Source of the DNA: Paraburkholderia sp. SG-MS1
Lineage (GTDB): Bacteria; Pseudomonadota; Gammaproteobacteria; Burkholderiales; Burkholderiaceae
Assembly (NCBI RefSeq): GCF_012275575.1
Contig: NZ_NPIH01000136.1
Coordinates: 1 to 64,000 of the forward strand
DNA: 64,000 bases
Direction of reading: 5' to 3'
Position numbers and translations under genes: made by a program. Shown in pieces: positions 54,245 to 63,148 of this stretch (its first letter is position 1; each line of letters starts with the position of its first letter). A model generated the notes under the pieces. The model searched no databases. It had not been told where the DNA came from and was given only the letters and a program-made list of their open reading frames with translations.

Positions 54245-55700
54245 ACGTTACTGCCATGTGCCGGGCGTGAACCCAACGGCGCGCAATCGACAAGATCTGC
54301 TCTGGCCGGTGTATGCGTGGAAAGTTCTATATCCCGATGAACGGCGGCGTTCGACGCTCAATCTGTTTCAGGAAACCTTGCTCGGACTGGCGCGAGCGGG
54401 AGTGCACGACCCACTGCAGCTTGCTGCGCTGACGGGCTTGGATCCGGAACTCGTGCGGTTCATCATCGGAGTCGAGCTGCTGCCCGGCGGCTGGGTCGAC
54501 AACCTTAACCGGGTGACGAAAAAAGGCCTTCAACTGCTTGACGGCGAAGAAGAGGTTCGTGCCTCGCTCCAGGCGGGCTACGCGTTCCAAGATGCGGTGA
54601 GTGGCGAATGGCTGCCCCGTTTCAGCACGCAGCTGTCCGAGATCGCGCCATCCGGCCATAACGATCGAAACCGTCCTTTCTTCGTGCTGGACCGCGACTC
54701 AGGACACAAGCGTCAGCCGTTTTTGTTACACCAAAAAGTGCACGCTTCGCTCGATCCTGATCGCATGATGCGCGCGCATCGCCTGTATCGGCGCGATGTC
54801 GGTACGGCGGGTGGCGAGAGGGGCGACACGCAGGCGGAAGTCGTGTTCGATACCATCGAGTGCATCGGGGATACGCCGGAGCAGGTCTATCTCTGGTGCG
54901 AATTGTACCGGGACGAGAGCGGCCTCGACCGCTGGCTGGTCAGCGATCCCTTTCGCATCAAGCGCGCGGTGCCGTGGCTGAGAAAGCCGTTCTTGGAACT
55001 GGCCAAAGCCAATGAAAATATCGTGCGCCTCATGCAACGGCTGCTGCCAGAAGTAGTGCCAAACGCTCAGTCTGCCGAAGAATGGATGGAGCGAATCGAG
55101 GAAATGGTGGCCGTGGAGATCGACGCGAGCCATCCGTATATCGCTCATCATGAGTTGATCCGCCATCACCTCGCTCGCCTGTTGCGGCTGACCGAACGCG
55201 TGGAAGGACAGAAGCGCTCGCATCCCGAAGAACTGGGCGCATTGATGAGCGAAGCAGCCAGCCTGCTTGAGGCGGTCCTGCAATGGCTCTTGCGCAAATG
55301 GACTTCGTCTTCGCCTGACTGGCCGAACACGAACTGGTCGCGTCAGGAGGCCAAAGTGGAACTCGCGGCGCTTCGCATCGGCGGTGCGGGCATCGATTCC
55401 CGTCTCGTCGACGCGCTGGCCGGGCAGAAGCGAAGTGTCATCAAGGCCGCGCTCAGGTCACAGGAACAGCCGCTCAAAGGGCTGCTGGCGGCCACGCTTT
55501 TCGTGGCAAACGCAGAAGACAGGCATCCCTATCACGAAGTCGGCGCCGATGCCTTGCAGCTGGTTCGCCTGACCGAGCTGACAAATTATCGCAACAAGGT
55601 GGGCGGACATGCGTCGGGTCAGCAGGCCGATCGCGATGAATCCCTCGGACATGCTCGCTTCGCCGTCCAGTGGATGGCGCTCTTCAAACGACTTTACTGA
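54228..55700 (+). CDS. Unknown defence-operon protein with HEPN-like C-terminal motif
   Basis: 490 residues, start overlapping the helicase by 17 bases. The N-terminus (KVLYPDERRRSTLNLFQETLLGLARAGVHDPLQLAALTGLDPELVRFII) looks like a winged-helix or phosphatase-like helical region, and the centre is unassigned. The C-terminal about 110 residues are helical and end around LTELTNYRNKVGGHASGQQ, an R-N-x4-H arrangement characteristic of HEPN ribonuclease or nucleic-acid-processing domains. If genuine, this gene could be the effector RNase of the system. Domain calls here are inferential; no other homology is recognised. Confidence 0.6.
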   Translation: MVMFSERYCHVPGVNPTARNRQDLLWPVYAWKVLYPDERRRSTLNLFQETLLGLARAGVHDPLQLAALTGLDPELVRFIIGVELLPGGWVDNLNRVTKKGLQLLDGEEEVRASLQAGYAFQDAVSGEWLPRFSTQLSEIAPSGHNDRNRPFFVLDRDSGHKRQPFLLHQKVHASLDPDRMMRAHRLYRRDVGTAGGERGDTQAEVVFDTIECIGDTPEQVYLWCELYRDESGLDRWLVSDPFRIKRAVPWLRKPFLELAKANENIVRLMQRLLPEVVPNAQSAEEWMERIEEMVAVEIDASHPYIAHHELIRHHLARLLRLTERVEGQKRSHPEELGALMSEAASLLEAVLQWLLRKWTSSSPDWPNTNWSRQEAKVELAALRIGGAGIDSRLVDALAGQKRSVIKAALRSQEQPLKGLLAATLFVANAEDRHPYHEVGADALQLVRLTELTNYRNKVGGHASGQQADRDESLGHARFAVQWMALFKRLY

Positions 55701-55701
55701 C

Positions 55702-58101
55702 ATGGCAAAAAAGAACCATAAGCCCAATCGCGGCGGTCCACCCGCGCTCAACAACGGAATCGGTGCTCACGGGCACCAAGGTCATCATGGGCACGGTAGC
55801 GCCGGTGCAAAGACGCAGACGTCGCCTCTGTTGAACACGCTATGGGGCGCGGCGAAGATCCCCCAGGAAGAAAGTAAGACAGAGACGACCGATGGCATGC
55901 TTGCGGCAAGCCCGTCGCCCGTCTCCGCGAGCTTGCCGGAAAGTGGGCGCCTTGATGCAATCGCCGCAACCCTGCGCAACCAGCAGGCAAGGCTGGACGA
56001 GGAGCGCCACACCGCCGATGCGATCTCGGCCGGTTTCGAAGCACGCGAAGCCGCGCTCGCGAAGCGAGAGGGCGAATACGGACAGCGCGAGGCTTTGCAG
56101 AGTGAGCGCGAGGAGAGCCTTAGTGCGCGAGATGCTGCGCTTACGCACCGCGAACGGGAGATCGAGGACCGTGAACGCGATGCCCGCCATGGCTTCGCGC
56201 GGCAGAATCAGCGCTCGCTGCACGAACTCAGAGATGAGAACGCGCGTCTGGAGGCGCGCCGGGCGAGCCTTGCCGTCGAAATCGAAGAAAGACTGACGCT
56301 AAGCCAAAATGCCTTCCAGACGGAGAGCGATGCCGTGCGCCGCCGTCTGGCCGAGCGCGCGGACCGGATTGCCGGGCGGGAAGCGGAACTGGACGCACGC
56401 GAGGAAGGCCTTGAGGAGAGCCGGCGGCAGTTCGATGCGCACAGACGCACGCGCGAGCAGATGGAGAGCATGTCGCGCGAGCGGGTACGCAGCGAGTTCG
56501 AAGGCGAATTGGCGCAACGAGATCAGGAGATTGACAGGTTGCGCAAGAAGAACGAGTCGCTGGCGCGCCAGCTCGACGAAGCAAACGACACACTCGACGG
56601 CTACGACGACCTGCGCGACACGCTGGGCGATCGCGCTCCCGCGGAGTTATTGCAAGAACTCGAAAAACTCGAGGACAAGAACAAGGCGCTCAAACGCCAG
56701 GTAGGAGAACTCGAGGCGCAGGCCACTATCGACGAGTTCAACGCGGCCTGCAAGGAGCGTGACCGCGCGGTGGAAGAAGTGAACCAGTTGCGCATCGAAT
56801 TGGCAGGCTACAAGCAGATCGCGCATACGAAGAGCATGGAGGCACTCCAGCGGCAGCGTGCAGCCGACGAGCTTCACATCATGCAGGTCCGCAATCAGGC
56901 CATGAAGCTGCATCTAGACGAGTTGGAAACGACCATCGGAAAAATGACTGACGGCCGAAAGTCCGCTTCCGCGTTCGTGGAACTGTCCAGAATGGATGTG
57001 GATGCGGCGTATCAAATCGAGCGTCCGGTCAACCCGGTGGACGACCTGAAGACATTCACGGACGAACTTAGGATCCGGCTGGCCTGCGTGCAGCCGGACA
57101 ATCCGCTGTACTTCCGCGCCGAAGACCTGCAACTGTTTCTCGGTGGTCTCGCCATGAGTCAATTGCACGTGTTCCAAGGTATCAGCGGCACGGGCAAGAC
57201 CAGTCTGGCAAAAGCTTTCGCGAAGGTCGTTGGCGGCGAATGTCAGGATATCGCTGTGCAGGCGGGGTGGCGCGATCGCAGTGACTTGCTGGGCCACTAC
57301 AACACATTCGAGCGGCGCTTCGCGGAGAAGGAATGTCTGCAGGCGATGTATCGCGCGGCGACGCCGTCGGCGAAAAACAGGGTAAACATAATTCTGCTGG
57401 ACGAAATGAATTTGTCGCGTCCGGAGCAGTATTTCGCCGACTTCTTGTCCGCACTCGAAAAGGAAGGCGACGACCGCCTGATCCGTCTGGTGGAAACGAG
57501 CCCGGCTAATCCGCCGCAGCAGTTGCGTGACGGTCGCGAGATTCTGGTGCCGGAAAATCTCTGGTTCATCGGCACGGCCAATCAGGACGAGACCACCAAC
57601 GAACTCGCGGACAAGACTCACGACCGCGCCTTCGTCCTCGAACTGCCGCGTCATGAAGGGCGCTTCGAGATCGCGCAGCGCCTGCGCCCGAGGACCATTG
57701 CCTTTGAGTCGCTCGACAAGGCTTTCAAGGCAACGCAGAAGTCAGCGCGAGAGGCTATCGATGAGCGTCTGGACATCATCGGCGACAGCGATCTCACGAG
57801 CGTGCTGGCGCAACACTTCGGCATCGGCTGGGGCAACCGCTTCGAGCGGCAAGCACGCAAGTTTCTGCCGGTGGTGGCAGCGGCGGGCGGCAGTATCGCG
57901 CAGGGGCTGGATCATCTGCTGGCGATTCGGGTGTTCCGCAGCGGCAAGGTGACCGGACGTTACGACACCAGTGCCGAAACGCTGGAGCGCGTGCAACAGG
58001 CGCTGCTTGATGTCTTCGCCAGAGTTACGGACGGCGCGTTCCCCGAGCGTTGCCTCGACGCGATCGAGGCCGATCTCAAGCGTCTGGAGCGCGGCGCGTG
58101 A
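55702..58101 (+). CDS. McrB-like AAA ATPase with long N-terminal coiled coil
   Basis: 799 residues from ATG 55702, one base after the previous stop. Residues about 1-70 are Gly/His/Lys-rich; about 70-430 form an uninterrupted heptad-rich coiled coil (REAALAKREGEYGQREALQSEREES, then RLAERADRIAGREAELDAREEG). The McrB/dynein-type AAA domain then carries Walker A GISGTGKTSLAKAFA (about 493), Walker B NIILLDEMNLSRPEQYF (about 563) and sensor FIGTANQDETTNELADKTHDRAFVLELPR. McrB-type ATPases power nucleases of the McrC/DUF2357 type, which matches the next gene, overlapping by GTGA. The large coiled coil replaces the usual N-terminal DNA reader. Confidence 0.85.
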   Translation: MAKKNHKPNRGGPPALNNGIGAHGHQGHHGHGSAGAKTQTSPLLNTLWGAAKIPQEESKTETTDGMLAASPSPVSASLPESGRLDAIAATLRNQQARLDEERHTADAISAGFEAREAALAKREGEYGQREALQSEREESLSARDAALTHREREIEDRERDARHGFARQNQRSLHELRDENARLEARRASLAVEIEERLTLSQNAFQTESDAVRRRLAERADRIAGREAELDAREEGLEESRRQFDAHRRTREQMESMSRERVRSEFEGELAQRDQEIDRLRKKNESLARQLDEANDTLDGYDDLRDTLGDRAPAELLQELEKLEDKNKALKRQVGELEAQATIDEFNAACKERDRAVEEVNQLRIELAGYKQIAHTKSMEALQRQRAADELHIMQVRNQAMKLHLDELETTIGKMTDGRKSASAFVELSRMDVDAAYQIERPVNPVDDLKTFTDELRIRLACVQPDNPLYFRAEDLQLFLGGLAMSQLHVFQGISGTGKTSLAKAFAKVVGGECQDIAVQAGWRDRSDLLGHYNTFERRFAEKECLQAMYRAATPSAKNRVNIILLDEMNLSRPEQYFADFLSALEKEGDDRLIRLVETSPANPPQQLRDGREILVPENLWFIGTANQDETTNELADKTHDRAFVLELPRHEGRFEIAQRLRPRTIAFESLDKAFKATQKSAREAIDERLDIIGDSDLTSVLAQHFGIGWGNRFERQARKFLPVVAAAGGSIAQGLDHLLAIRVFRSGKVTGRYDTSAETLERVQQALLDVFARVTDGAFPERCLDAIEADLKRLERGA

Positions 58102-59942
58102 AAGTTTTCGACCGCTACCTCGGCGAGTCCGTCACGTTGCCGGACATGGTCGAGCCTGGGCGCTACCGGCTACTGCGACGTGCCACGCTCAACGGCAGGA
58201 TTGTGCTCGAAGACCACGCGCTCCTGATGAGCGACGGTTACGACCGTTGCATGCTCGATGGCAAACCGCATTACTTCAACGAGAGCGTGCGCCGAGCCGA
58301 CGGCGATGCGGTTGCATCGCTGATTCTGCGTTCGGTACGCACACTGGCTGCGCAGTATCGCGCGACGCCCTCGATGCCGCCATCGCCGCTGTTTTCGGGC
58401 GAACTGGCGCATTCGGTGCGGCTTGATGACCGGGACCGCACGCTCAAACGTGTGATCGACGAAGGTCATCTCGCCGAGATCGCGCACCGGCCGCGCTACG
58501 CAATGAAATACGAGGCGGAACTGAGCCAGATTCACCGCGTGCGGCGCATGGCTCCGAGGGCCGTCGAACATCTCGCTGCACACTCAGAGAACTGGCACAG
58601 CCAGAGCCTGTTCGGCGTGTCGCCCAAACGGCTGCTCGCGCTGCTCAGCGAGGACGATTGGTCTATCTACGAGAACAAAGTCTACGCGCGCTTGCTCGAT
58701 GAACTCGACGACTATCTGCGCTGGCGTCTCGCCGAGACCCGGCGGATCACGGAGCAGTACGAGGAGAGGCGCAAGCTCGAGCAGGCCGAGTACATTCATC
58801 ATCGGCTACGCGAGCGTCTCTTCGAACTCTGGGGCGAAGCGATGGACCCGGCCGAGACGAAGCGTGGGCTGGATGATTCGCACGATGCCCTAGCGGTTCT
58901 GCAAGACGCCAAGTTACATATCGGCATGCTCAGGCAGAGCGAGCTCTATCGGAACGTGCCGCGCGTGGCGCGCGTGCCCGCACAATTGCGCCACACCAAT
59001 ATCCTCATGCACGACTCGCACTACCAGCATCTGCGCACGCTGTGGGGCAAGTATCGAACGCGGTCGAAGCAACAGGCCAGACCGGAGCAAGTTTTTGCGC
59101 ACAACGTGGAGGCGCTCGGCGACTACGCACATTACTTGCGCATGATGGTGCATCGCGTGCTGTCGAACATGGCGCTGGTCGACGCGCGGCCGGACGCGGA
59201 CACCATCGGCTTCACGTTCGGGCAGGCGCGGGGACGCGTATCGTTTGTCAATGCCGAAATCACGATCAATCTTGATGAACGCGCTCTGGTCATCGTTCCT
59301 ACACTGACGGAACCGATTACACCCGCGGGCTTGATGAAGCCGGATGCGACCGGCCGGCTAGTCATCGCGTGTTTGCCTTCGAACTCACGGACCGACGTGC
59401 TGGAATACGTGCGTCCCAGTGCGGACAGTTGTGTGATCAACCCGTTCGACTTTTACGGGGAAGAGCGGATTACTTGGATTATCGAGCGATTCGTGTGGTT
59501 TCCCGTATTCGAGGCTTATGGACGGTTTCTCAGGCGAATTCCGCAAGAAGCGCTGAAGTGGTTTGCGCAAAAGGGATTGGGCACAGTACAGAACAATCAA
59601 TGGAGAGTCGATGCTCCGTCTCGTGCCGGGGAACAAGAGGAACTGCTCAGGTGGCTGAACAATTCTTCGCTCAACGCGGAGAACAAGACGATGATTTCAA
59701 GAGCTGTGGCCCGCACCAACCTGCTTGGCTTATGCCGCCATTGCGGTGTGTCGGCGAAGTTCAAGCCTCGCAGCGGCGACTTCACCGCGCAATGTGAATC
59801 ATGCGGAACGCATTGGGGCATATATCGCCGCCGCGGACTGCGGATCGGTGAAATGGGTCTGGCATCCTGGCAGAACGAGCAATTTGAACGCGTTGGTTCA
59901 TGGTCGAGTCAGTTCGACGTGGGACCGATTCACGAACCGTAG
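58098..59942 (+). CDS. DUF2357-like (McrC-analogue) protein with C-terminal zinc ribbon
   Basis: 614 residues, GTG start overlapping the AAA gene by four bases. The segment WSIYENKVYARLLDELDDYLRWRLAETRRITEQYEE resembles the DUF2357/McrC-partner region where a conserved ENR/K-type motif precedes a nuclease-fold domain (VNAEITINLDERALVIVPTLTEP, VIACLPSNSRTDVLEY). The C-terminal about 60 residues contain two CxxC pairs (LCRHCGVSAKF..., then QCESCGTHWG), a zinc ribbon for DNA or protein contact. Paired with the McrB-like ATPase it probably forms the cleavage module of the locus. The catalytic residues are not clearly seen, so nuclease activity is inferred. Confidence 0.7.
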   Translation: MKVFDRYLGESVTLPDMVEPGRYRLLRRATLNGRIVLEDHALLMSDGYDRCMLDGKPHYFNESVRRADGDAVASLILRSVRTLAAQYRATPSMPPSPLFSGELAHSVRLDDRDRTLKRVIDEGHLAEIAHRPRYAMKYEAELSQIHRVRRMAPRAVEHLAAHSENWHSQSLFGVSPKRLLALLSEDDWSIYENKVYARLLDELDDYLRWRLAETRRITEQYEERRKLEQAEYIHHRLRERLFELWGEAMDPAETKRGLDDSHDALAVLQDAKLHIGMLRQSELYRNVPRVARVPAQLRHTNILMHDSHYQHLRTLWGKYRTRSKQQARPEQVFAHNVEALGDYAHYLRMMVHRVLSNMALVDARPDADTIGFTFGQARGRVSFVNAEITINLDERALVIVPTLTEPITPAGLMKPDATGRLVIACLPSNSRTDVLEYVRPSADSCVINPFDFYGEERITWIIERFVWFPVFEAYGRFLRRIPQEALKWFAQKGLGTVQNNQWRVDAPSRAGEQEELLRWLNNSSLNAENKTMISRAVARTNLLGLCRHCGVSAKFKPRSGDFTAQCESCGTHWGIYRRRGLRIGEMGLASWQNEQFERVGSWSSQFDVGPIHEP

Positions 59943-60615
59943 GCCCCACGTCTCGAACAGATTCCTGCTGAAGTGGGAGCGTCTCGTCATTAACATTTGC
60001 CGTGGGCCACCTGCTGTGCCGGAGAAGCCAGTTTAATGACCGGACCGCTCAGCTAACGGCCTTTCGATCGCGAGCGATGCGACCGTTTGGGAATCGGTCG
60101 AACTCGGCCAAACGTCTCTGTCGCGTCAATCAATGTTGACAACGACGAGCCTCGCGCTTTGTGCAATTCGACAAAAAAATATGGGCGCTACCAAGGGGCG
60201 GCAATTACTTCAACGAAAGTGGTTGCCGCCCTCACGCGCTGTATCTTCAGCGCAAACGCTCACGAGTATGTACCGGCCCGGTTCTGTCCGGATTTCGCCT
60301 CATGCTCCGGGAGCCGCCTCGCATTGCTTTTGCCATTGTGCCGTCTGTTCCAGCGTTGGCGAGTTGGTGAAGGTCCCCGTCTCCTTATGAAATTCATCGT
60401 GGTGGCGTTGAACGCACGCTGAGACTGCGGCGGAACGCGCCTTGGGCGTCTGAGTTGGCCTGAAGTTGTGCGTTTGCATGCGCATTGAGTTCCGCCTGTG
60501 CGGCAAACTCGTCTGCCGTCTGCCGTCCGCTGACGGACGCCGTGGTCGTAGGTAGCCACCGCTCGCATTCGACATCGAGATCAGGCTGCCCGTCCGGTCA
60601 CCGTTCAGGTCGCTG
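59943..60615. other. Spacer between defence locus and plasmid-like module
   Basis: About 670 bases. A strong hairpin lies at 60195-60232: GGGCGGCAA / TTGCCGCCC outer stem with an inner ACTT / AAGT stem. On the minus strand an open stretch (about 60300-60700) has no start or domain I can support. No gene is called here. Confidence 0.45.
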
Positions 60616-61119
60616 TCAACGGCATCGCCAGCCGGATTGGTAATCCAGTTGCTCGTCGTCGCAATCCAGGCTTCCTGGCTCACGGTCAGCGTCGAACCCG
60701 ACAGCTAGTGGTTGCGGATGGGACAGCCCGAGTAGTCGGGATAACCCGCGTCGCCTAAGATCACGCCATTGCCCTGGATAACAGGCATGAACAGTCACAG
60801 GCGGGCACTGCGGTGCATTGCGGGAAACCAGCTGCTCGATCAGCTCGATGGTGGTGTGCGAGCGATTCCATTCGGTAACCACGACGATGCGCGAGCCGTC
60901 CGGCATCGGGTAGACCGACAGCAGGCGTAGTCCGGCCGCGATCGACAGGTCGTTCTGCGCCCCGTCGTCGTCGGACAAGATGCCCCAGTCGCCAGCAATA
61001 TGTCGCAGCATGACGCTGATGACGGGAATCTGGTTGGCGCGCAGTCGCTTCAGGGCTTCGGGCGTGACCAGCATCCGGCCTAGATGAAACAACGGTTTGA
61101 GACGGTTGGTGTTGCTCAT
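60616..61119 (-). CDS. Conserved plasmid/ICE protein of unknown function, C-terminus probably altered
   Basis: 167 residues in this frame. The N-terminal about 110 residues (NRLKPLFHLGRMLVTPEALKRL, IAGDWGILSDDDGAQNDLSI, GLRLLSVYPMPDGSRIVVVTEWNRSHTTI) match my recollection of a small conserved family from Burkholderiales plasmids and ICEs. That family usually ends with a short TTILLP-type C-terminus, whereas here translation runs on through an unusual Cys/Arg-rich tail (HACYPGQWRDLRRRGLSRLLG). A frameshift or deletion near 60800 is therefore likely. Function unknown. Confidence 0.6.
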   Translation of the reverse strand: MSNTNRLKPLFHLGRMLVTPEALKRLRANQIPVISVMLRHIAGDWGILSDDDGAQNDLSIAAGLRLLSVYPMPDGSRIVVVTEWNRSHTTIELIEQLVSRNAPQCPPVTVHACYPGQWRDLRRRGLSRLLGLSHPQPLAVGFDADREPGSLDCDDEQLDYQSGWRCR

Positions 61120-61221
61120 GGGGATGACTCCGGAATCAGGACGAGTACGGGCCTCCGGAAAAACCGGATGCGTGATCGCAGAATGTGAAGGAAGGGAGAA
61201 CGGGCGCAGGACGCGCCCGGT

Positions 61222-62157
61222 TTATGCCGTCGGGTCGATAAGCAGCTTGCGCAGGGCAGCCGCCTTGGCCTGGGAGCAGCCAAGGCGCTTACGAATACTC
61301 GTGACGGTGGGACGCAGGAGACCGGCCTCGATGTCGCGACGCAGCTTCGTGACTTCGGTTTCGGGTTCGGTCACGGCAGGAACGATAGCCACGATAGAAA
61401 CGTCAGCCATAGTCACGTCGGGCACATCGGTCGTGACTACGGGTACCGGGTCGCGACGATCCGTGTCGGGAGACCTGCCGTGCGTCAGCAGCGCGATGCA
61501 CCACAGCAGGCAGGCCATGCCTTCGAGAACGGCCGCGAACACGAGACTCGTGAGCAGTTCGAGCCGGGCATCCACGACGCCTCGCAGCACGGCCATCCGT
61601 GCCGTGACTGGGTCGTTACGGGCGGCGTCACGATGCGAGGCGTTACTGTCTTCAATGGCCTTATACCGCCGCACGTCGGTCACTTCCGCGTCGAGTGCAT
61701 CGAGCCGGGCAGCCAGCGAGGTTCGTCGTACTCGTAGCGTCGGGCAGTCACGGATGCAGTGCTGCGCATCGGCGACGGCCAGACCGGCCGCAACGGATGC
61801 GCGCTCCGCCATGACGGCCGTCAGTGACCGGTGAGGCGGCGCCCTGGCGATGGATACGGCCGACATCCGCATCTCGCCCGCATGCGACTGCGACAGCAGG
61901 AAGAACGTCGCATGTCCCCACGATGCGGCAGCCATGCAGCCGAGCCACAGCAGCGTACCGATACCGCGCACCGCGAACGGCGCGGACCGGCATAGCGCGG
62001 GCAGCAGGTGAGCGCCGCCGATCAGCACGACGCTCACTGCGACCCACACCAGCCGCTCCGACAGCCACCCGCCGCGCTGCCAGCCGGCGATGACCGACAT
62101 GCAGACGGCGGTGGAGGTTGCCGCGACAGCCAGAGCGAATGCCGGACGGTGGGTCAT
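61222..62157 (-). CDS. Membrane protein related to the 38032-39102 protein
   Basis: 311 residues. Hydrophobic segments occur near residues 8-25, 37-55 and 65-90, and a further one near 200-220 (LELLTSLVFAAVLEGMACLLWCIALL). The soluble middle carries AQHCIRDCPTLRVRRTSLAARLDALDAEV, which aligns with the CIxxCP...LxALDAE motif of the protein at 38032-39102. The C-terminal helical module (KLRRDIEAGLLRPTVTSIRKRLGCSQAKAAALRKLL) aligns with its tail. The ATG overlaps the stop codon of the upstream 'hydrolase or metal-binding' gene (ATGA). Function unknown; membership in a mobile-element family is well supported. Confidence 0.75.
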   Translation of the reverse strand: MTHRPAFALAVAATSTAVCMSVIAGWQRGGWLSERLVWVAVSVVLIGGAHLLPALCRSAPFAVRGIGTLLWLGCMAAASWGHATFFLLSQSHAGEMRMSAVSIARAPPHRSLTAVMAERASVAAGLAVADAQHCIRDCPTLRVRRTSLAARLDALDAEVTDVRRYKAIEDSNASHRDAARNDPVTARMAVLRGVVDARLELLTSLVFAAVLEGMACLLWCIALLTHGRSPDTDRRDPVPVVTTDVPDVTMADVSIVAIVPAVTEPETEVTKLRRDIEAGLLRPTVTSIRKRLGCSQAKAAALRKLLIDPTA

Positions 62158-63080
62158 GCGGCCTTCCCGCCGAGGAATGCGGCGCGCTGATCCAGCCGGT
62201 CTTTCAGACTGGATGCCGCGGGCTTTCCGCCAGCATTGGTATTGACGTTGTCATCACCGCAGCCATGATCGTCACGGGACGGGGCCGGATAGAACTCGTC
62301 CGAGACTGCCGCGCCGTCCTCGATTCTGTCCTCGAACGCGCCGTTACCGAAGCCGGCCCGCGCGGCGGTATCGAGAGCGACTTGGTCGAATCCGGCCGCA
62401 CGACGTCGCGCATCAAGCTCACGCGCTTCGCTGATTGCTGTTTCGAGCGAACCGCCGGCGCGCACGCCGAGATCGACGTAATAGATGGCCGAACGGTAGC
62501 TCTGCGTCGTGGACTTGCCACGCAGCTTCAGTTCGAGCGGCATACAGGCGAGCAGGTTGCCCGATACGGCAGCGAAGTAATGCAGGCGCGCGGCGAGCGT
62601 GCGGATCGAGTTGTACGAGGTGGTGCGGAAGATGAACGAGCCAAGTTCGTCTTCGTTGCCGATCAACACATTGAGTCGGCCGTAGGGCTTGCAGGCGCCG
62701 CCCTGGCCGAACGCGCAGCCGTCCGGCGACGGGCACGGCAGTGCCTCGATGCCGGCGTCCGTGGCGCGCCGGCAGGTTTCGCCGTTACCGACGCAGACAG
62801 GCCGCCCCGTCTCGCGGTCGAAACACGAATATTCGGCGCGCAGGTTCAGGTCCGGGTCGGCAAAGAGGAACCGTACGGGGAGCGCCCGCAGCTTGCCGGT
62901 GGTGGCCTTGCGCAGCGTCTCATTGAGCGGATGCAGCAGCCAGCCGTCGCGGCTCTGGATCTGGGTCGTGAGAGTGAACTGGTCATCGCGCTCGGGCAGC
63001 CGCTTGCCATTCTTCTCGGTGACGCGCCCAATAGAAATCCGCCCGATGACGGGCGGGGTGATGCTCAGGCCTTTCAACAT
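62154..63080 (-). CDS. 'Hydrolase or metal-binding protein' family, plasmid/ICE type
   Basis: 308 residues. A four-cysteine region (CFDRETGRPVCVGNGETCRRATDAGIEALPCPSPDGCAFGQGGACKP) and the following YGRLNVLIGNEDELGSFIFRTTSYNSIRTLAARLHYF are typical of a conserved family that sits next to YqaJ-type exonucleases on broad-host-range plasmids and ICEs; databases name it 'hydrolase or metal-binding protein'. It may act as the single-strand annealing or binding partner of the exonuclease. It follows the exonuclease gene by 68 bases and overlaps the membrane protein gene. Confidence 0.75.
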   Translation of the reverse strand: MLKGLSITPPVIGRISIGRVTEKNGKRLPERDDQFTLTTQIQSRDGWLLHPLNETLRKATTGKLRALPVRFLFADPDLNLRAEYSCFDRETGRPVCVGNGETCRRATDAGIEALPCPSPDGCAFGQGGACKPYGRLNVLIGNEDELGSFIFRTTSYNSIRTLAARLHYFAAVSGNLLACMPLELKLRGKSTTQSYRSAIYYVDLGVRAGGSLETAISEARELDARRRAAGFDQVALDTAARAGFGNGAFEDRIEDGAAVSDEFYPAPSRDDHGCGDDNVNTNAGGKPAASSLKDRLDQRAAFLGGKAA

Positions 63081-63148
63081 GGACTTCTCCTGTATATGTA
63101 AGCAGCTGGAAATGAAGCGAGAGAGGGTGAAGCAGCACCGTCAGGAAT

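Noticed and set aside
60300..60700. Minus-strand coding stretch (VSQEAWIATTSNWITNPAGD...)
   Set aside because: Composition is protein-like, but there is no credible start, the frame is closed upstream by a TAG, and I recognise no family.
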